Shown here: piece by piece, positions 34,532 through 46,119 of the stretch
Layout: each line of letters starts with the position of its first letter
How positions within the stretch are numbered: position 1 is the stretch's first letter
Source: Meghimatium bilineatum
Taxonomy: Eukaryota; Mollusca; Gastropoda; Stylommatophora; Philomycidae
NCBI GenBank assembly: GCA_034231615.1
Contig: CM067298.1
Location: 3,291,834-3,355,833, forward strand
DNA: 64,000 nt
Reading direction: 5' to 3'
Notes under the pieces: generated by a model
What the model was told of the DNA's origin: nothing
The model's input: only the letters and a program-made list of their open reading frames with translations
Database searches by the model: none
Program-made: the position numbers and the translations under genes

Positions 34532-35251
34532 GGACGTGTAACGAGCAGTGGTTCTACCAACACTGCTTTATGCTGCGTCATCCTGGACTGTCTATGCGAG
34601 ACACGCTCGACAGCTTAACTCTTTTCATCTTCGGTGCCTACGAAACCTCATGGGAGTAAGTTGGCAGGATCGTGTACCAGATATGGAAATTCTTCAGAAG
34701 TCCCGTATGCAAAGCATCCATGCAATGCTGACTAGGTCCCAACTCCACTGGACTGGCCACATCGTCCGTATGCCAGATAAGCCCCCTTCAAAGAGATTAT
34801 TCTATGGGGAGCTGTGCGAAGGTAAACGTTCAAGTTGAGGGCAGAAAAAGCCCTTCAAAGATCACCTAAAAAGCTCTCTCAAGCACTGCAGCATCGATCC
34901 TAGCTCCTGGGAGACTACATCACTTGATCGCTCAGCCTGGCGCACCCAGATCACTGCTGGCATTACGAAATTTGAAAAAGAAAGAACACTGCGGGCAATC
35001 CACAAGCGCAAGAAGCGGAAAGACAAATCCGTAAATTCTCCTACCCCGAACCTTCAGCACTCCTGCATGCACTGCAATAGAACTTTCCGTGCACGAATCG
35101 GACTCATGGGGCATCCACGAACTCACAAACCAAATTAGTTAATTTCCAATTTTAATAATTTAAAAAAAAATATTTTTTTTACATCGCATTTAATGTTTTT
35201 CATGCAATTGCTCATCTTCGCTTGCGAAGGAGGGACACCATCATCATAGGC
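34532..35251 (+). mobile_element. LINE 3' fragment inserted in a minisatellite
   Basis: In one frame from about 34548 to a stop at 35136-35138 the codons read LPTLLYAASSWTVYARH, LRNLMGVSWQDRVPD, LHWTGHIVRMPDKPPSK, AWRTQITAGI and a terminal zinc finger (C-x2-C-x12-H-x3-H, around HCNRTFRARIGLMGH). This is the post-RT region of a non-LTR polyprotein. A single TGA at 34836-34838 breaks the frame, and the RT domain itself is absent (5' truncation). GAAAGTT occurs at both edges (34525-34531 and 35252-35258) as a possible 7-bp target duplication. The 3' end is CACCATCATCAT. Confidence 0.85.
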
Positions 35252-35315
35252 GAAAGTTATCACTTTCACTGGGGCAAGCTATCACCTTCATTGGGGTAAA
35301 TAAACACTCTCATAA
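35252..35315 (+). repeat. 22-bp minisatellite, right part
   Basis: About three diverged units (GAAAGTTATCACTTTCACTG, GGGCAAGCTATCACCTTCAT) of the array at 34436-34524. Confidence 0.75.
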
Positions 35316-35357
35316 ATTACATGAACAGATGTTTAGTTCATCGTTAACTCGCTCCTA

Positions 35358-35585
35358 CATCCTCCATCCAACATCATCATCATTAAGTGTCGTCTCCACA
35401 ACGAAGGTTGTTTGCAGCGGACCACCAACTTCCCGTTTCTTGCATTGGTGGTGCACTCTGCTAGTCTGTAACCTGTTCATCTCATGATGTTACTCTCCCA
35501 CTTGTATCTCTGCCTACCTCTTGTTCGCCTTTCATCGATTTTACACTCAAGTAAGGTCTTCACGTCTTTTTTCCCGAAGTCGTAA
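35358..35585 (-). pseudogene. LINE C-terminus relic
   Basis: The minus strand reads LLECKIDERRTRGRQRYKWE, then a stop, TGYRLAECTTNARN and an ATGATGATG tail. The plus-strand relic at 46120-46610 has the same order (GKRAGGRQRYKWKSNITRW, TGYSLAEC, LRCGDGT, then TGATGATG), so both belong to one family. Confidence 0.7.
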
Positions 35586-35589
35586 CCTT

Positions 35590-35850
35590 CGATAACAGTT
35601 ACCATGTTGTTCCGACAGGCCGACGTTGTGCTTGAACTAGTTACGGGCACGGCGTGGGTGGGTGGAAAACAAAGAAACCTGTCGCAAGGGTCAGGGTTGT
35701 GCCCTGATGTCGACGTCTGTTTCGGCAACATTAGACTCGAAACACCATCGAGTCGAGTGGCTGCTGGAACAGAGGGCGGAGCACTTATGGGAATGCCCCA
35801 CGTGCTGTGAGGCCAGTTTCTAATCAACAATCAAGAATCAAGAAGGTCTT
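35590..35850 (+). pseudogene. RNase-H LINE C-terminus relic
   Basis: The plus strand reads EWLLEQRAEHLWECPTC and a stop, followed by a tail with TAATCAACAATCAAGAATCA. Related ends are at 50029-50100 (minus strand) and 50818-50920 (plus strand). The AEHLWECPxC segment is the terminal knuckle of this family. Confidence 0.6.
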
Positions 35851-36056
35851 CAACAAGATTTCATGTCTGTTAATATGTTCAAAATATTTTATTTGTTTGA
35901 TCTATAATTCTTTTAATAGTTCTTTTTTATAACATACAGTTGTTAGAACCTCTTTGTCGATGGAACCCCCCCCCCTCCTCCCCCCAGACAACAAACACTT
36001 TCTTTTGCAGGAGAAGTGGCATAAAACGTAGCTTGTATTTTGTAACTTATAAAACT

Positions 36057-36177
36057 ACGTCCAACACAAAGTAGATCAGCTTTACAACGTCAAACACAAA
36101 GTAGATCAGCTTTACAACGTCAAACACAAAGTAGATCAGCTTTACAACGTCAAACACAAAGTAGATCAGCTTTACAA
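36057..36177 (+). repeat. 30-bp tandem repeat, four copies
   Basis: Unit with ACGTCAAACACAAAGTAGAT and CAGCTTTACA. Confidence 0.95.
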
Positions 36178-36259
36178 GGCTGATGGAACGACCTTGTGTG
36201 TTACGTAAGCACGATGATATGCAGTTCTACAAACAGTGGCACTGATTATTGTAAAAATG

Positions 36260-36440
36260 TTTCAAATCTAATCATATTAATTGGTGTATAAAAGCAGTAT
36301 TGTTGACGTCAATTTTTGTCAAGCCCCCTCCTTCTTCCTTGGCAACAATTGTTAAGGGTTTTCAGATTCTTCTCTCCCTAATTACTGATGTAATTTATGT
36401 ACAACCTATACACAACTCATAGACAACCCATAGACAACTC
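36260..36440 (+). repeat. Dispersed repeat, copy 2
   Basis: Shares AATGTTTCAAAT, CAGTATTGTTGAC, TTTTGTCAA and C-rich segments in the same order with 24845-25030. Confidence 0.5.
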
Positions 36441-36607
36441 ATAGACAACCCATACACAACTCAGACAACCCATAGACAAAATACACATAATTTGTAATTT
36501 TTAGAAGCATCGCCAGCATTTATAAATAAATATTAAAAATAACTATAATTGATGCATATCACATAAATCATCGCTCATTTATATGTAAATAAGTATATAT
36601 TATTGTT

Positions 36608-36611
<4 letters not shown>

Positions 36612-36665
<54 letters not shown>
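36612..36665 (+). repeat. (TA)n microsatellite
   Basis: About 54 bp of pure TA. Confidence 0.99.
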
Positions 36666-36667
<2 letters not shown>

Positions 36668-36854
36668 CTGTTATATTTGAAAACCTCAAGAATTGCGAAC
36701 GATTACCTCTTACTTCCTATGTGCAGTGTGGTGGTTTTCTGAACTTTCTTTCATACCCAGGAGACTTCAGCTTTCGGCTGAGTGCAATGCTTACTGAAGG
36801 AGCCTTCTACTCAGAGAGGGTCTATAATTGTATAGGTGACATGCTACAATGTTA

Positions 36855-37010
36855 ACCATAAAACCACTTTATGTTCTTACATAAATAACCACTGTATGTT
36901 CTTACATAAATAACCACTGTATGTTCTTACATAAATAACCACTTTATGTTCTTACATAAATAACCACTTTATGTTCTTACATAAATAACCACTTTATGTT
37001 CTTACATAAA
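36855..37010 (+). repeat. 25-bp minisatellite
   Basis: Six copies of a unit with TAACCACTTTATGTTCTTAC. Confidence 0.95.
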
Positions 37011-37094
37011 GAGAGCCTCAGTATAATGACGTCTCATCTACTACGGTTTTCTGTTGCATGGGTGGTTTATCTAGAGGGCCATTGGTGAGACCCA

Positions 37095-37195
37095 CAGATG
37101 GAACCGCATGCGCATATTTATATATAAACAAGATAACACGGGTCGTATTCGAACCCGCGAGAACAAGATAAAAAGCTTAACCACTACTGTAGTAT
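37095..37195 (-). mobile_element. tRNA-derived SINE head
   Basis: The minus strand carries AGTAGTGGTTAAGC (A-box region) followed by GCGGGTTCGAATACG, a nearly consensus B box. Head only; the body is not delimited. Confidence 0.65.
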
Positions 37196-37849
37196 TCAAC
37201 TAATTATCTGTATTTTATCCATATTTCTAGTTGACTACCTATTCTTGTCAATGTCCACTCTCGAGCTAATGGAACAAGAATAGAGATAGCTCTTATGATA
37301 CGACATTTCTCCCGTAGATGCTAAGGAAACACGTATTGAAAGATGCAGTTACAATCTCTTCCATCAGCAATTAACTTAATGGCACACTCCAGAAACTCGG
37401 AGACTTGGACAAGTATTCATGAGAAGAAGCAAATTCTGAAATCAGTTTGTTTATCAGCGACTAAATTGATGGTATAAGCCGACTTTTCGACGTATCGTGG
37501 CCTTCCTTTCAGTGATTCTCAATCATCGATATTGTTCACAGATTTCTCTCTTGTTCTAGAGTTTGAACAAAATGTTGACGGTACTAGAAGACATTGCGAA
37601 CATCTGATTACCTCTCGCATCTAGAAAGTAGACAGTTAATGGATGGAGCAGCCCTTGTACTAAAACATACACACATACAAAATAGATAAAATAAATGGAA
37701 AATAGAGATGTTTTAGCGTATGTTTTTACAGTCACCGGAGAGCTCTACTGTACAAGGACAATAGTCCTACCAGATGTCCACTACTGTATAAGGACAATAG
37801 TTCTACTACATGTCCTCACAGTCCTACTAGGTGTCCTCTAGGATGAAGT
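37196..37849. other. Unassigned sequence
   Basis: A 2-3 copy repeat with AAGGACAATAGT lies near 37739-37830. No gene is recognised. Confidence 0.4.
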
Positions 37850-38090
37850 CTAAAGAAAATATCGGCATTAGAAATGAAATGTTCTAGAAAATTTATAAAA
37901 ACTTCATGGACAGAAAGACGAACCAATGCAGACGTCTGCAAAGACATGAATGTAAAAGATGATCACTCGCAAACTAAAAAAAAGTCAGATTTCAACGGCA
38001 CAAACCGCCGGGGTGCCCGCGATGTCCAGGAAACGTTCATTAGGTGGTGCTCCTCTGATGATCGGACTAGATATGCATTTCATTAACCGA
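37850..38090 (+). pseudogene. LINE post-RT relic
   Basis: Codons read KCSRKFIKTSWTERRTNADV, similar to the R-x-x-x-SWTDRRTN segment after the RT domain in RTE-like LINEs, then decayed sequence. Low information remains. Confidence 0.45.
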
Positions 38091-38194
38091 TATAGCCACC
38101 AATTAAGCACACTACCGCATTTATGGTTAACATTCATCCGTTTAAATATGTTCTGTCATTTTTCTTTTTTTTTTTTTGGTTTTCTCCATTGTCT

Positions 38195-39010
38195 AATATC
38201 TACACATTGTAACTCTAATATGGGTCACTACACACTGTAACTCTAATGTTCGCCATTACAAGCTATAAATATAATGTTGGTCACTACACACTGTAGCTCC
38301 AATGTTGGTCAATAGACACTGTAGCTCCAATGTTGGTCAATAGACACTGTAGCTCCAATGTTGGTCAATAGACACTGTAGCTCCAAAGTTGGTCAATGGA
38401 CACTGTAGCTCCAATGTTGGTCAATAGACACTGTAGCTCCAATGTTGGTCAATAGACACTGTAGCTCCAAAGTTGGTCAATGGACACTGTAGCTCCAATG
38501 TTGGTCAATAGACACTGTAGCTCCAATGTTGGTCAATAGACACTGTAGCTCCAATGTTGGTCAATAGACACTGTAGCTCCAATGTTGGTCAATAGACACT
38601 GTAGCTCCAATGTTGGTCAATAGACACTGTAGCTCCAATGTTGGTCAATAGACACTGTAGCTCCAAAGTTGGTCAATGGACACTGTAGCTCCAATGTTGG
38701 TCAATAGACAATGTAGCTCCAATGTTGGTCAATAGACACTGTAGCTCCAAAGTTGGTCAATGGACACTGTAGCTCCAATGTTGGTCAATAGACACTGTAG
38801 CTCCAATGTTGGTCAATAGACACTGTAGCTCCAATGTTGGTCAATAGACACTGTAGCTCCAATGTTGGTCAATAGACACTGTATCTCCAATGTTGGTCAA
38901 TTGACACTGTAGCTCCAATGTTGGTCAATGGACACTGTAGCTCCAATGTTGGTCAATAGACACTGTAGTTCCAATGTTGGTCAATGCAAACTGTAAATCT
39001 AATATTGGTA
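38195..39010 (+). repeat. 28-bp minisatellite, about 28 copies
   Basis: Unit with TGTTGGTCAATAGACACTGT and AGCTCCAA. A CAAAGTTGGTCAATGG variant recurs at about 38385, 38469, 38666 and 38750, spacings of three, seven and three units. This shows block duplication. Confidence 0.97.
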
Positions 39011-39279
39011 ACTAGACACTTCTCAACTTCTGACTATAGAAAAATAAATTACTCGTGCACATTTCTGCCCATACACCTGCTGATACTGCCCATACACCTG
39101 CTGAGTAGAACATGTCAACAGCACACGGTATGGATTCCCAAAAATTAAAATATGGTTAGATAAAATTAATATTAATAATAATCGCATAATGTTGTTTAAA
39201 AAGTCCTTGCATAAGTTTAGTTTTATTAATAAACAAATTAAACAAACAAGTATATCGACAAATATATATATTTAGAAAA

Positions 39280-39915
<636 letters not shown>

Positions 39916-40559
39916 TCACGGACATGTCAAGCAGCGACTGTATAAGCAATGAATTTATTGTATATTCCTCCGCTGGCATGCTACACTATTAAGGCACACA
40001 TTACTAGCATCCCTACACAAACTGAATTTCAACGCCCGACTCATCATTTTTCAAGTATCGACGCCATTGATAAACATCAGTTAAAATCTCATTTCTCCGT
40101 CCACTTTTATACAGCTCAATCCTCGACTAAAAACATCTTTTGATAGTTTGTTTTAAAATAATGCCTGGAACGTCTGTAACCAGTTATTTTTATTTAGTAT
40201 GAAGATGGAGTTCCTATACCTTTTAGCGCGTTCATGATTGCTGTCGATCGGGAAATCCCTCTACGACTCTTGTTGGTTAAAGTTCTTGCCGCTGTGTCAA
40301 GTGTTAGAAATGTTCATGGAAAGTGTCTGGTCAAATCGAATTCGTCTTTGTTGTTAGATTATTGTTAAGGAAACATAATATAGTACTAATAGATTCAGCC
40401 CTGTCAGCCGATACATCAGTATTTAAAAATATTGATATTCCTTTTTTCTGACTCACGAATATTACATTTTATTTGTAGTATATAAAACACTACAATGTTT
40501 GAAGAATGTTATGTATTCCTTGGACAGTAAAGAATGAAGAATGGATCTAACCCTAACAA
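39916..40559. other. Unassigned sequence
   Basis: No gene, RNA or repeat is recognised. Confidence 0.4.
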
Positions 40560-40589
40560 TGAAGAATGAAGAATCTATCTAACCCTAAC

Positions 40590-40880
40590 AATGAAGAATG
40601 TCTTAGAAGGGTGGATGTGAAAAGATGCATTATTGATAAGAAAAAGACAGTCAAAATGTATTGGGCACATAATGAGAAGAGGAGGCATTGAGAATATGGT
40701 GACAACAGGAAAGATAGAAGGGAAAAGATTAAGGTAAAGACATAGAGAAAAGATATTGGACAATTTGACTAAACGATGTCGATTGATGACACCAACAGAG
40801 ATTATGGGATATATGGGAGATCGATGTACATGGAGAAATATGATCACCAACGCCATTCGGCACAGCACTTGATGATGATG
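40590..40880 (+). pseudogene. LINE C-terminus relic
   Basis: The plus strand reads CLRRVDVKRCIIDKKKT, then, after a frame break, GIENMVTTGKIEGKRLR, REKILDNLTKR and CTWRNMITNAIRHST, ending in TGATGATGATGAT. The MxxGKIEGKR-RGR-R and W-x-x-MI-x-NA segments are typical of RTE-like LINE tails. Confidence 0.65.
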
Positions 40881-41146
40881 ATATAAAACACAGGACATAT
40901 TTGTCACAACTGTCTACTGTATGACACCGCCAGAAAAAAAACATAGTCACTTCATGAAGCTATGATGGACAACCCAATGGGCTGGTACAAATAGTACAGT
41001 TTGTTTATGAAATCTATATTAGCTTCTGACCGACTGGAGAACGAGGTAGAAGAAGAAGAAGAGTGTATATTTCCTTTCTGACTTCTTCTTCTCCTGCCAA
41101 GGTTTTCTATCATCATTATTATCATGGCTGTATTTCTTTGTTTCTG

Positions 41147-41307
41147 TTTACATGAAATATTCTGTTTACATGAAATATTCTGTTTACATGAAATATTCTG
41201 TTTACATGAAATATTCTGTTTACATGAAATATTCTGTTTACGTGAAATATTCTGTTTACATGAAATATTCTGTTTACATGAAATATTCTGTTTACATGAA
41301 ATATTCT
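41147..41307 (+). repeat. 18-bp minisatellite
   Basis: About nine copies of TTACATGAAATATTCTGT, giving a 6-residue repeat in frame. Confidence 0.96.
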
Positions 41308-41369
41308 CCATCGTAGTGACTAAATCAGCTGACAATATGAAACCAGTTGCTTTTATAGAGTCAATAATG

Positions 41370-42065
41370 TTGTCACAACCTTTATCATTCACTCAACCAC
41401 TAGTAAAAGTTGTCACAACCTTTATCATTCACTCAACGATTAGTAAATGTTGTCACAACATTTATCATTCACTCAACGACTAGTAAATGTTGTCACAACA
41501 TTTATCATTCAATAAACCACTAGTAAATATTGTCACAACCTTTATCATTCAATAAACCACTAGTAAATGTTGTCACAACCTTTATCATTCACTCAGCGAC
41601 TAGTAAATGTTGTCACAACATTTATCATTCACTCAACGACTAGTAAATGTTGTCACAACCTTTCTCATTCAATAAACCACTAGTAAATGTTGTCACAACC
41701 TTTCTCATTCAATAAACCACTAGTAAATGTTGTCACAACCTTTCTCATTCAATAAACCACTAGTACATTTTGTCACATCCTTTCTCATTCAATAAACCAC
41801 TAGTAAATGTTGTCACATCCTTTCTCATTCAATAAACCACTAGTAAATGTTGTCACAACCCATCTCATTCACCCAGCTACTAGTACTTGTTACAACCCAT
41901 CTCATTCACCCAGCTACTAGTGCTTGTTGTCACAACTCATCTCATTCACCCAGCTTCTAGTACTTGTTGTCACAACCCATCTCATTCACCCAGATACTAG
42001 TACTTGTCACAATCCATCACATTCACCCAACCACTATTAAATATAGTCACAACCCAACCTCATCT
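41370..42065 (+). repeat. 40-bp minisatellite, about 17 copies
   Basis: Unit with TTGTCACAACCTTTATCATT and CAACGACTAGTAAATG. The right end diverges to CCATCTCATTCACCCAGC variants. Confidence 0.95.
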
Positions 42066-42764
42066 ACCCAGCTAGTAAATGAGCATCACGGTTCACATTC
42101 TATGAGATTACTTAATTGTACTGTAGAAGGCTTTGTGTGATTTGGATCTTGTAATTCACAGCAATCATTGCTTCAGGGTTGTAGGTTGTACCTCGTATGT
42201 CTCAACAATAATACACTGCAATTCCTCTATAGCGTATACTTCTATACCGCATTTTCCAACATAGCAACAATTTTCAAAATCCCCAATTATATTTATTCTA
42301 TATAGCGAATTTCTGTTATTCCATAACTAGATTCATTCGGATACCGTCGGGACTCGCGTCGGGACGATATTTATTGTGTTGCTTACCCTGATATACCTCA
42401 CATTGCCAATGTGCTTGCCAACCCGGCTCCATTGTATGGGAACACAAGCGAGTATGACAGCATACAGTTCATAACCAATTCATCGATTACAGTTCATAAT
42501 CAATATTTTATGAATGAGTAAACGTGAATGTCGCGGTGAAAGTATGGTTCGCCATCTTCGTTGACAAAAACTATTGGTGTTGGTTCATTATAGCGACGCT
42601 TATGAGATTGACGATCGCGTTTGAAAACCATGTTTACTATTGGGATTCCTCTTCCAGTTTAAGCAGCATTCTGAATCTCTCTTGTTTTGATATCACTCAT
42701 TACTTGTTACGACTGTGCTAATCCATCATATTGACGAAAGGAATGTATAGATTTTATCAAGAAT
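42066..42764. other. Unassigned sequence
   Basis: May contain decayed Helitron sequence downstream of the Rep relic, but no motif is clear. Confidence 0.35.
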
Positions 42765-43440
42765 TTATCTTCCACGTGGTGCATTTTCTGCGAGTGATTG
42801 TCCAACGTATGTTGCTAGAGTACTGTCAAAAACATGATACTGAGTGAACTGTAAAACTTTGCTGTATGGCGGTTGTATATGAAAAGTTCGATGATAAGTT
42901 TTTCCATGAAAGTTTAAAACATATGGACCTCGACCTTGACAATCCGTAATTTTTGCTCTAATTGACGCGAATGAAAGAGCGCTATTATCAGTGCGAATAT
43001 TCTCGCGAAAATGTGTGTATTTAGGGCGTGTAATATCAGAGAGCATCAGGCGTAGGAACTCTGTATACTCCAGCTTATTACCATGGATATCTTGTGGCTT
43101 AGGGAGCGTGACCTTTCGCCAACAACTTGTCAACTTGCCATCAGTCGTTCAAAAATGTTTTAGCATCACAGAACTGACATATAATATCGGAAATAAATTC
43201 CAGTTATGTGCAGCAATACGATCCTCAGCAAAATTTGCTGCTTCATTTGAAAATACTTGACTTCGACGCATTTGTGACAATGAGTGAGCCTCGGCATCTG
43301 CAGCTCGACGTCTCTTTGTTTGCTCAACAGTTTCATGCTGTCTGTGATGACATTGTTATTCTCTATTCATAGCTTGTCGATTTTCTTTTTGCGCTAGTGA
43401 TTCTAGCCTAGCTCGGCGCTGAAAATCATCATCCTTAACT
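42765..43440 (-). pseudogene. Helitron Rep/helicase N-terminal relic
   Basis: The minus strand first gives a basic stretch (RRARLESLAQKENRQAMNRE, then KRRRAADAEAHSLSQ), then a Cys motif (IICQFCDAKTF), KVTLPKP and FRENIRTDNSALSFASI. RGPYVLNFHGKTYHRTFHI and FDSTLATYVGQSLAEN follow. This order (basic repeats, zinc motif, FRENIR-x-N-ALSFAS, GPY-x-HG-x-YHR, DS-x-x-AT) is the N-terminal region of Helitron-like Rep-helicase proteins. There is at least one in-frame stop and a frameshift, and the Rep catalytic and helicase domains are missing. A 37-bp array abuts its upstream side. Confidence 0.75.
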
Positions 43441-43445
43441 TTGCT

Positions 43446-43660
43446 ACACATCACAAGGAAACGCAACTATAACCCACTATACTACAACACATCACAAGAA
43501 AACACAACTATAACCGACCATACTACACATGACAAGAAAACACAACTATAACCGACCATACTACACATGACAAGAAAACACAACTATAACCGACTATACT
43601 ACACATCACAAGAAAACACAACTATAACCGACTATACTACACAAAACAAGAAAACACAAC
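43446..43660 (+). repeat. 37-bp minisatellite
   Basis: About six copies of a unit with CAAGAAAACACAACTATAAC and CGACTATACTACACAT. It starts where recognisable Helitron sequence ends. Confidence 0.93.
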
Positions 43661-44185
43661 GCTAGTAGATGTTTAAGTGCAAAGACGTATATTTTTTAAC
43701 GTATAAAAAATCACGGTAAGCTCACGCAAAGTGTAAATTAGATAATCCATCACATCAAGACGAAACACCAACAAGAACCTTTCATATATTTCAAAACATG
43801 TGCTTCCAAGTTTCCACAAATGTCGTTTATTTTAGGAGAAAAAAACACAAAAAACTTCAGCGATTTTCCTAGCAACTTTCGCAGTGAAGATGAAGGGAAA
43901 ATGATGAAGTTGTATTAGTCCACGAGTCTGCAGAAGTTCTTATGATTTCATCTGTTTCTAGCAGATCTTTGATGTTGTTTATTTGTTTCCTGGTATTTTT
44001 CCTTCTGTCATGCCAAATCATCTTTTGTTGCATGAAAAATGTGATTGTTGACCTAGCAATCCTTCAAATCCCAGATTTCCGTCTTTTTTTTCGACTGTTC
44101 ATACGCCGGTGTTTCAATCTGATATTAGACATCCACTGTGTGATGTTCTCAGTATGCTAGTTAGCAGACATGCTGAATCTGTCTG
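43661..44185. other. Unassigned AT-rich sequence
   Basis: Frames exist on both strands without family resemblance. Confidence 0.35.
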
Positions 44186-44385
44186 ATCATACAACTCGAC
44201 TATCCCCAGTTCTTTGCATCTGCAAACAAAACTAATGTAGAAGTTCTCAAAGATGCTGGAGTAAAAAGACAAATTATAGCAAAAACGTTTATGGCACGTG
44301 ATGAGAAAAGTAAATCTTCAACATTTAGCAACTACCAGATAAATCAAGGAGAAGTTGTGGAGAAACGTAATCGCCTAGGCTGATC
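44186..44385 (+). other. Unassigned coding-like fragment
   Basis: About 63 codons with protein-like composition, for example ASANKTNVEVLKDAGVKRQI and STFSNYQINQGEVVEKRN, end at a stop near 44382. I do not recognise the family. It may be part of a decayed mobile element together with 44619-44849. Confidence 0.25.
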
Positions 44386-44516
44386 TGCAAGATACATAAT
44401 TGATTGATTGTTCTGACATAGTCTTGACATCCCAAGATAGAACTTCTATGACATAGTTTTTGTCGTCCCCAGATAGCTCTCTCTGGCACAGTCTTTGCAT
44501 TTTTAGATAATACTTA

Positions 44517-44587
44517 TATGACATAATTATGACGCCACGAGATAACACTTATATGACATAATTATGACGCCACGAGATAACACTTAT
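44517..44587 (+). repeat. 34-bp direct repeat, two copies
   Basis: ATATGACATAATTATGACGC followed by CACGAGATAACACTT occurs twice in a row. Confidence 0.9.
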
Positions 44588-44618
44588 CTCGGGGTGCAAA
44601 GCGTCTCATATTGCTTTC

Positions 44619-44849
44619 GTGCAGACCCCAGGGTTAGCAGATAATCAAGATTCTAATATTCACCTCCTCGTGTTGTATTCTGGAAACAGATACAGCTGCT
44701 GTGATGTTTTGCCGGCCAACACTTTTAGGCTCATGTTCGTGGATGTGAAGCCTGTAGATGGAATGAGAATTGCGTGCAAAGAAAAAGCAATATCTCCGAG
44801 ACTTCTACAACAACACATTCAGCATCACTGTCGGCGCACAGTGATGTAA
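44619..44849 (+). other. Unassigned coding-like fragment
   Basis: An open frame with a protein-like middle (NTFRLMFVDVKPVDGMRIAC). No family is recognised and no splice context is clear. Confidence 0.2.
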
Positions 44850-45759
44850 GGCATATGTACATTTCGTCTCAGTCAGCCAAAAATGTAGAAACATTGGAGG
44901 AGCGAAAATGCAAAAGTTTCAATACTGGTCAATCTTGTTACGATATGGTGATCCTAAGAGTATACATTAAATCTGGAAAAGGCAACACACACTACAGGAC
45001 AGCATTGTGTATGTGAAACAATGTAGTTGTAACGAAGCTACAATTGCCCAGCTTGAGACTGAGTGGCGGGGGTGCCGGTCATACTTGAAAGTACACAGAA
45101 GTACACATGTCCCACAACAATTAACCTCATTCAAAGTAGGAGTCATGACTTAGGTACTGGATACGCGTACTTGAATATGCACTCTTGGATATGGAAAAAA
45201 AAATTTAAATACAGTTCCACATTGCACACATGAAAGCTTTGATCAAATGTCAGTTACACATTCTTCAAAACCTCTGTACGAAACAGTGTTGAGACTCGGA
45301 CTCTGGACGCTGTGGGCAACGTAGACGGGACGCAAGCCCTTGTCTTCGAGGGCATCGCAAACCTAGTCTAACTGGACTGTCGCACTGCCCAATACAGAGA
45401 CATTTGGGTTATGTACACGAGGGCATAGAGGGGAACGATGCCTGTCCTACACGAGATTTAATCGCAGACTGCGAAGCTTCTCGTCTGGGATAGGTGCAAT
45501 CTACCTACTTCTGTGGGTGATACGCAAAGTAGACACTGGGACACTCAATGCAGACACAGAAAGAAGGGATTGGCTGTTAAAAACAAGTGCTGCAGACGTT
45601 TGTTAAAAATTTGCAAAGTAGAACACAAGACAAATATATTTGTCCTGCAGCAAATAATCAAACTTGCAGGTTATCAAGAACCACTTTTCGCAGTGATGAA
45701 ACGGCGTAAACATGTTTAGTTTGGACCGAGACTAGACTCACTTTCTACAATTATTTTGC
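44850..45759. other. Unassigned sequence
   Basis: Higher GC near 45260-45480, with no recognisable gene. A frame at 45513-45719 lacks similarity. Confidence 0.35.
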
Positions 45760-45930
45760 AAGAAATAGTCAAGGGTTGAAGAAGAAGAGAGGAACATAAC
45801 AAAATTCTGGATTAATAATATCAAGGAATGGTCTAGGAATTATTTTATACACTTCACCGAATGGCTGACGATAGAGGTGTTTAGAGAGCTTTTTTGTGTT
45901 GGTGTCCCCAGTGTGACACCACTACGACCC
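45760..45930 (+). pseudogene. LINE C-terminus relic
   Basis: The plus strand reads KFWINNIKEWSRN, then GVPSVTPLRP and a stop, related to the relic at 13205-13400. The 31-bp array begins in its last codons. Confidence 0.55.
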
Positions 45931-46088
45931 TGATGTCTCCAGTGTAGCACCCCAACGACCCTAATGTCTCTAGTGTGGCACCCCTACGACCCTAATGTCT
46001 CCAGTGTGTCACCACTACGACCCTGATGTCTCCAGTGTGGCACCCCTACGACCCTAATGTCTCCAGTGAGGCACCCCTACGACCTTGG
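45905..46088 (+). repeat. 31-bp array grown from a LINE C-terminus
   Basis: About six copies of a unit with TGATGTCTCCAGTGTGGCAC and CCCTACGACC. The first unit is the end of the LINE frame (SVTPLRP and its stop). The array ends in GGCGGGTTATGGGTTATT and a TTA microsatellite, as expected for the element terminus. Confidence 0.88.
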
Positions 46089-46119
46089 CGGGTTATGGGT
46101 TATTATTATTATTATTATT

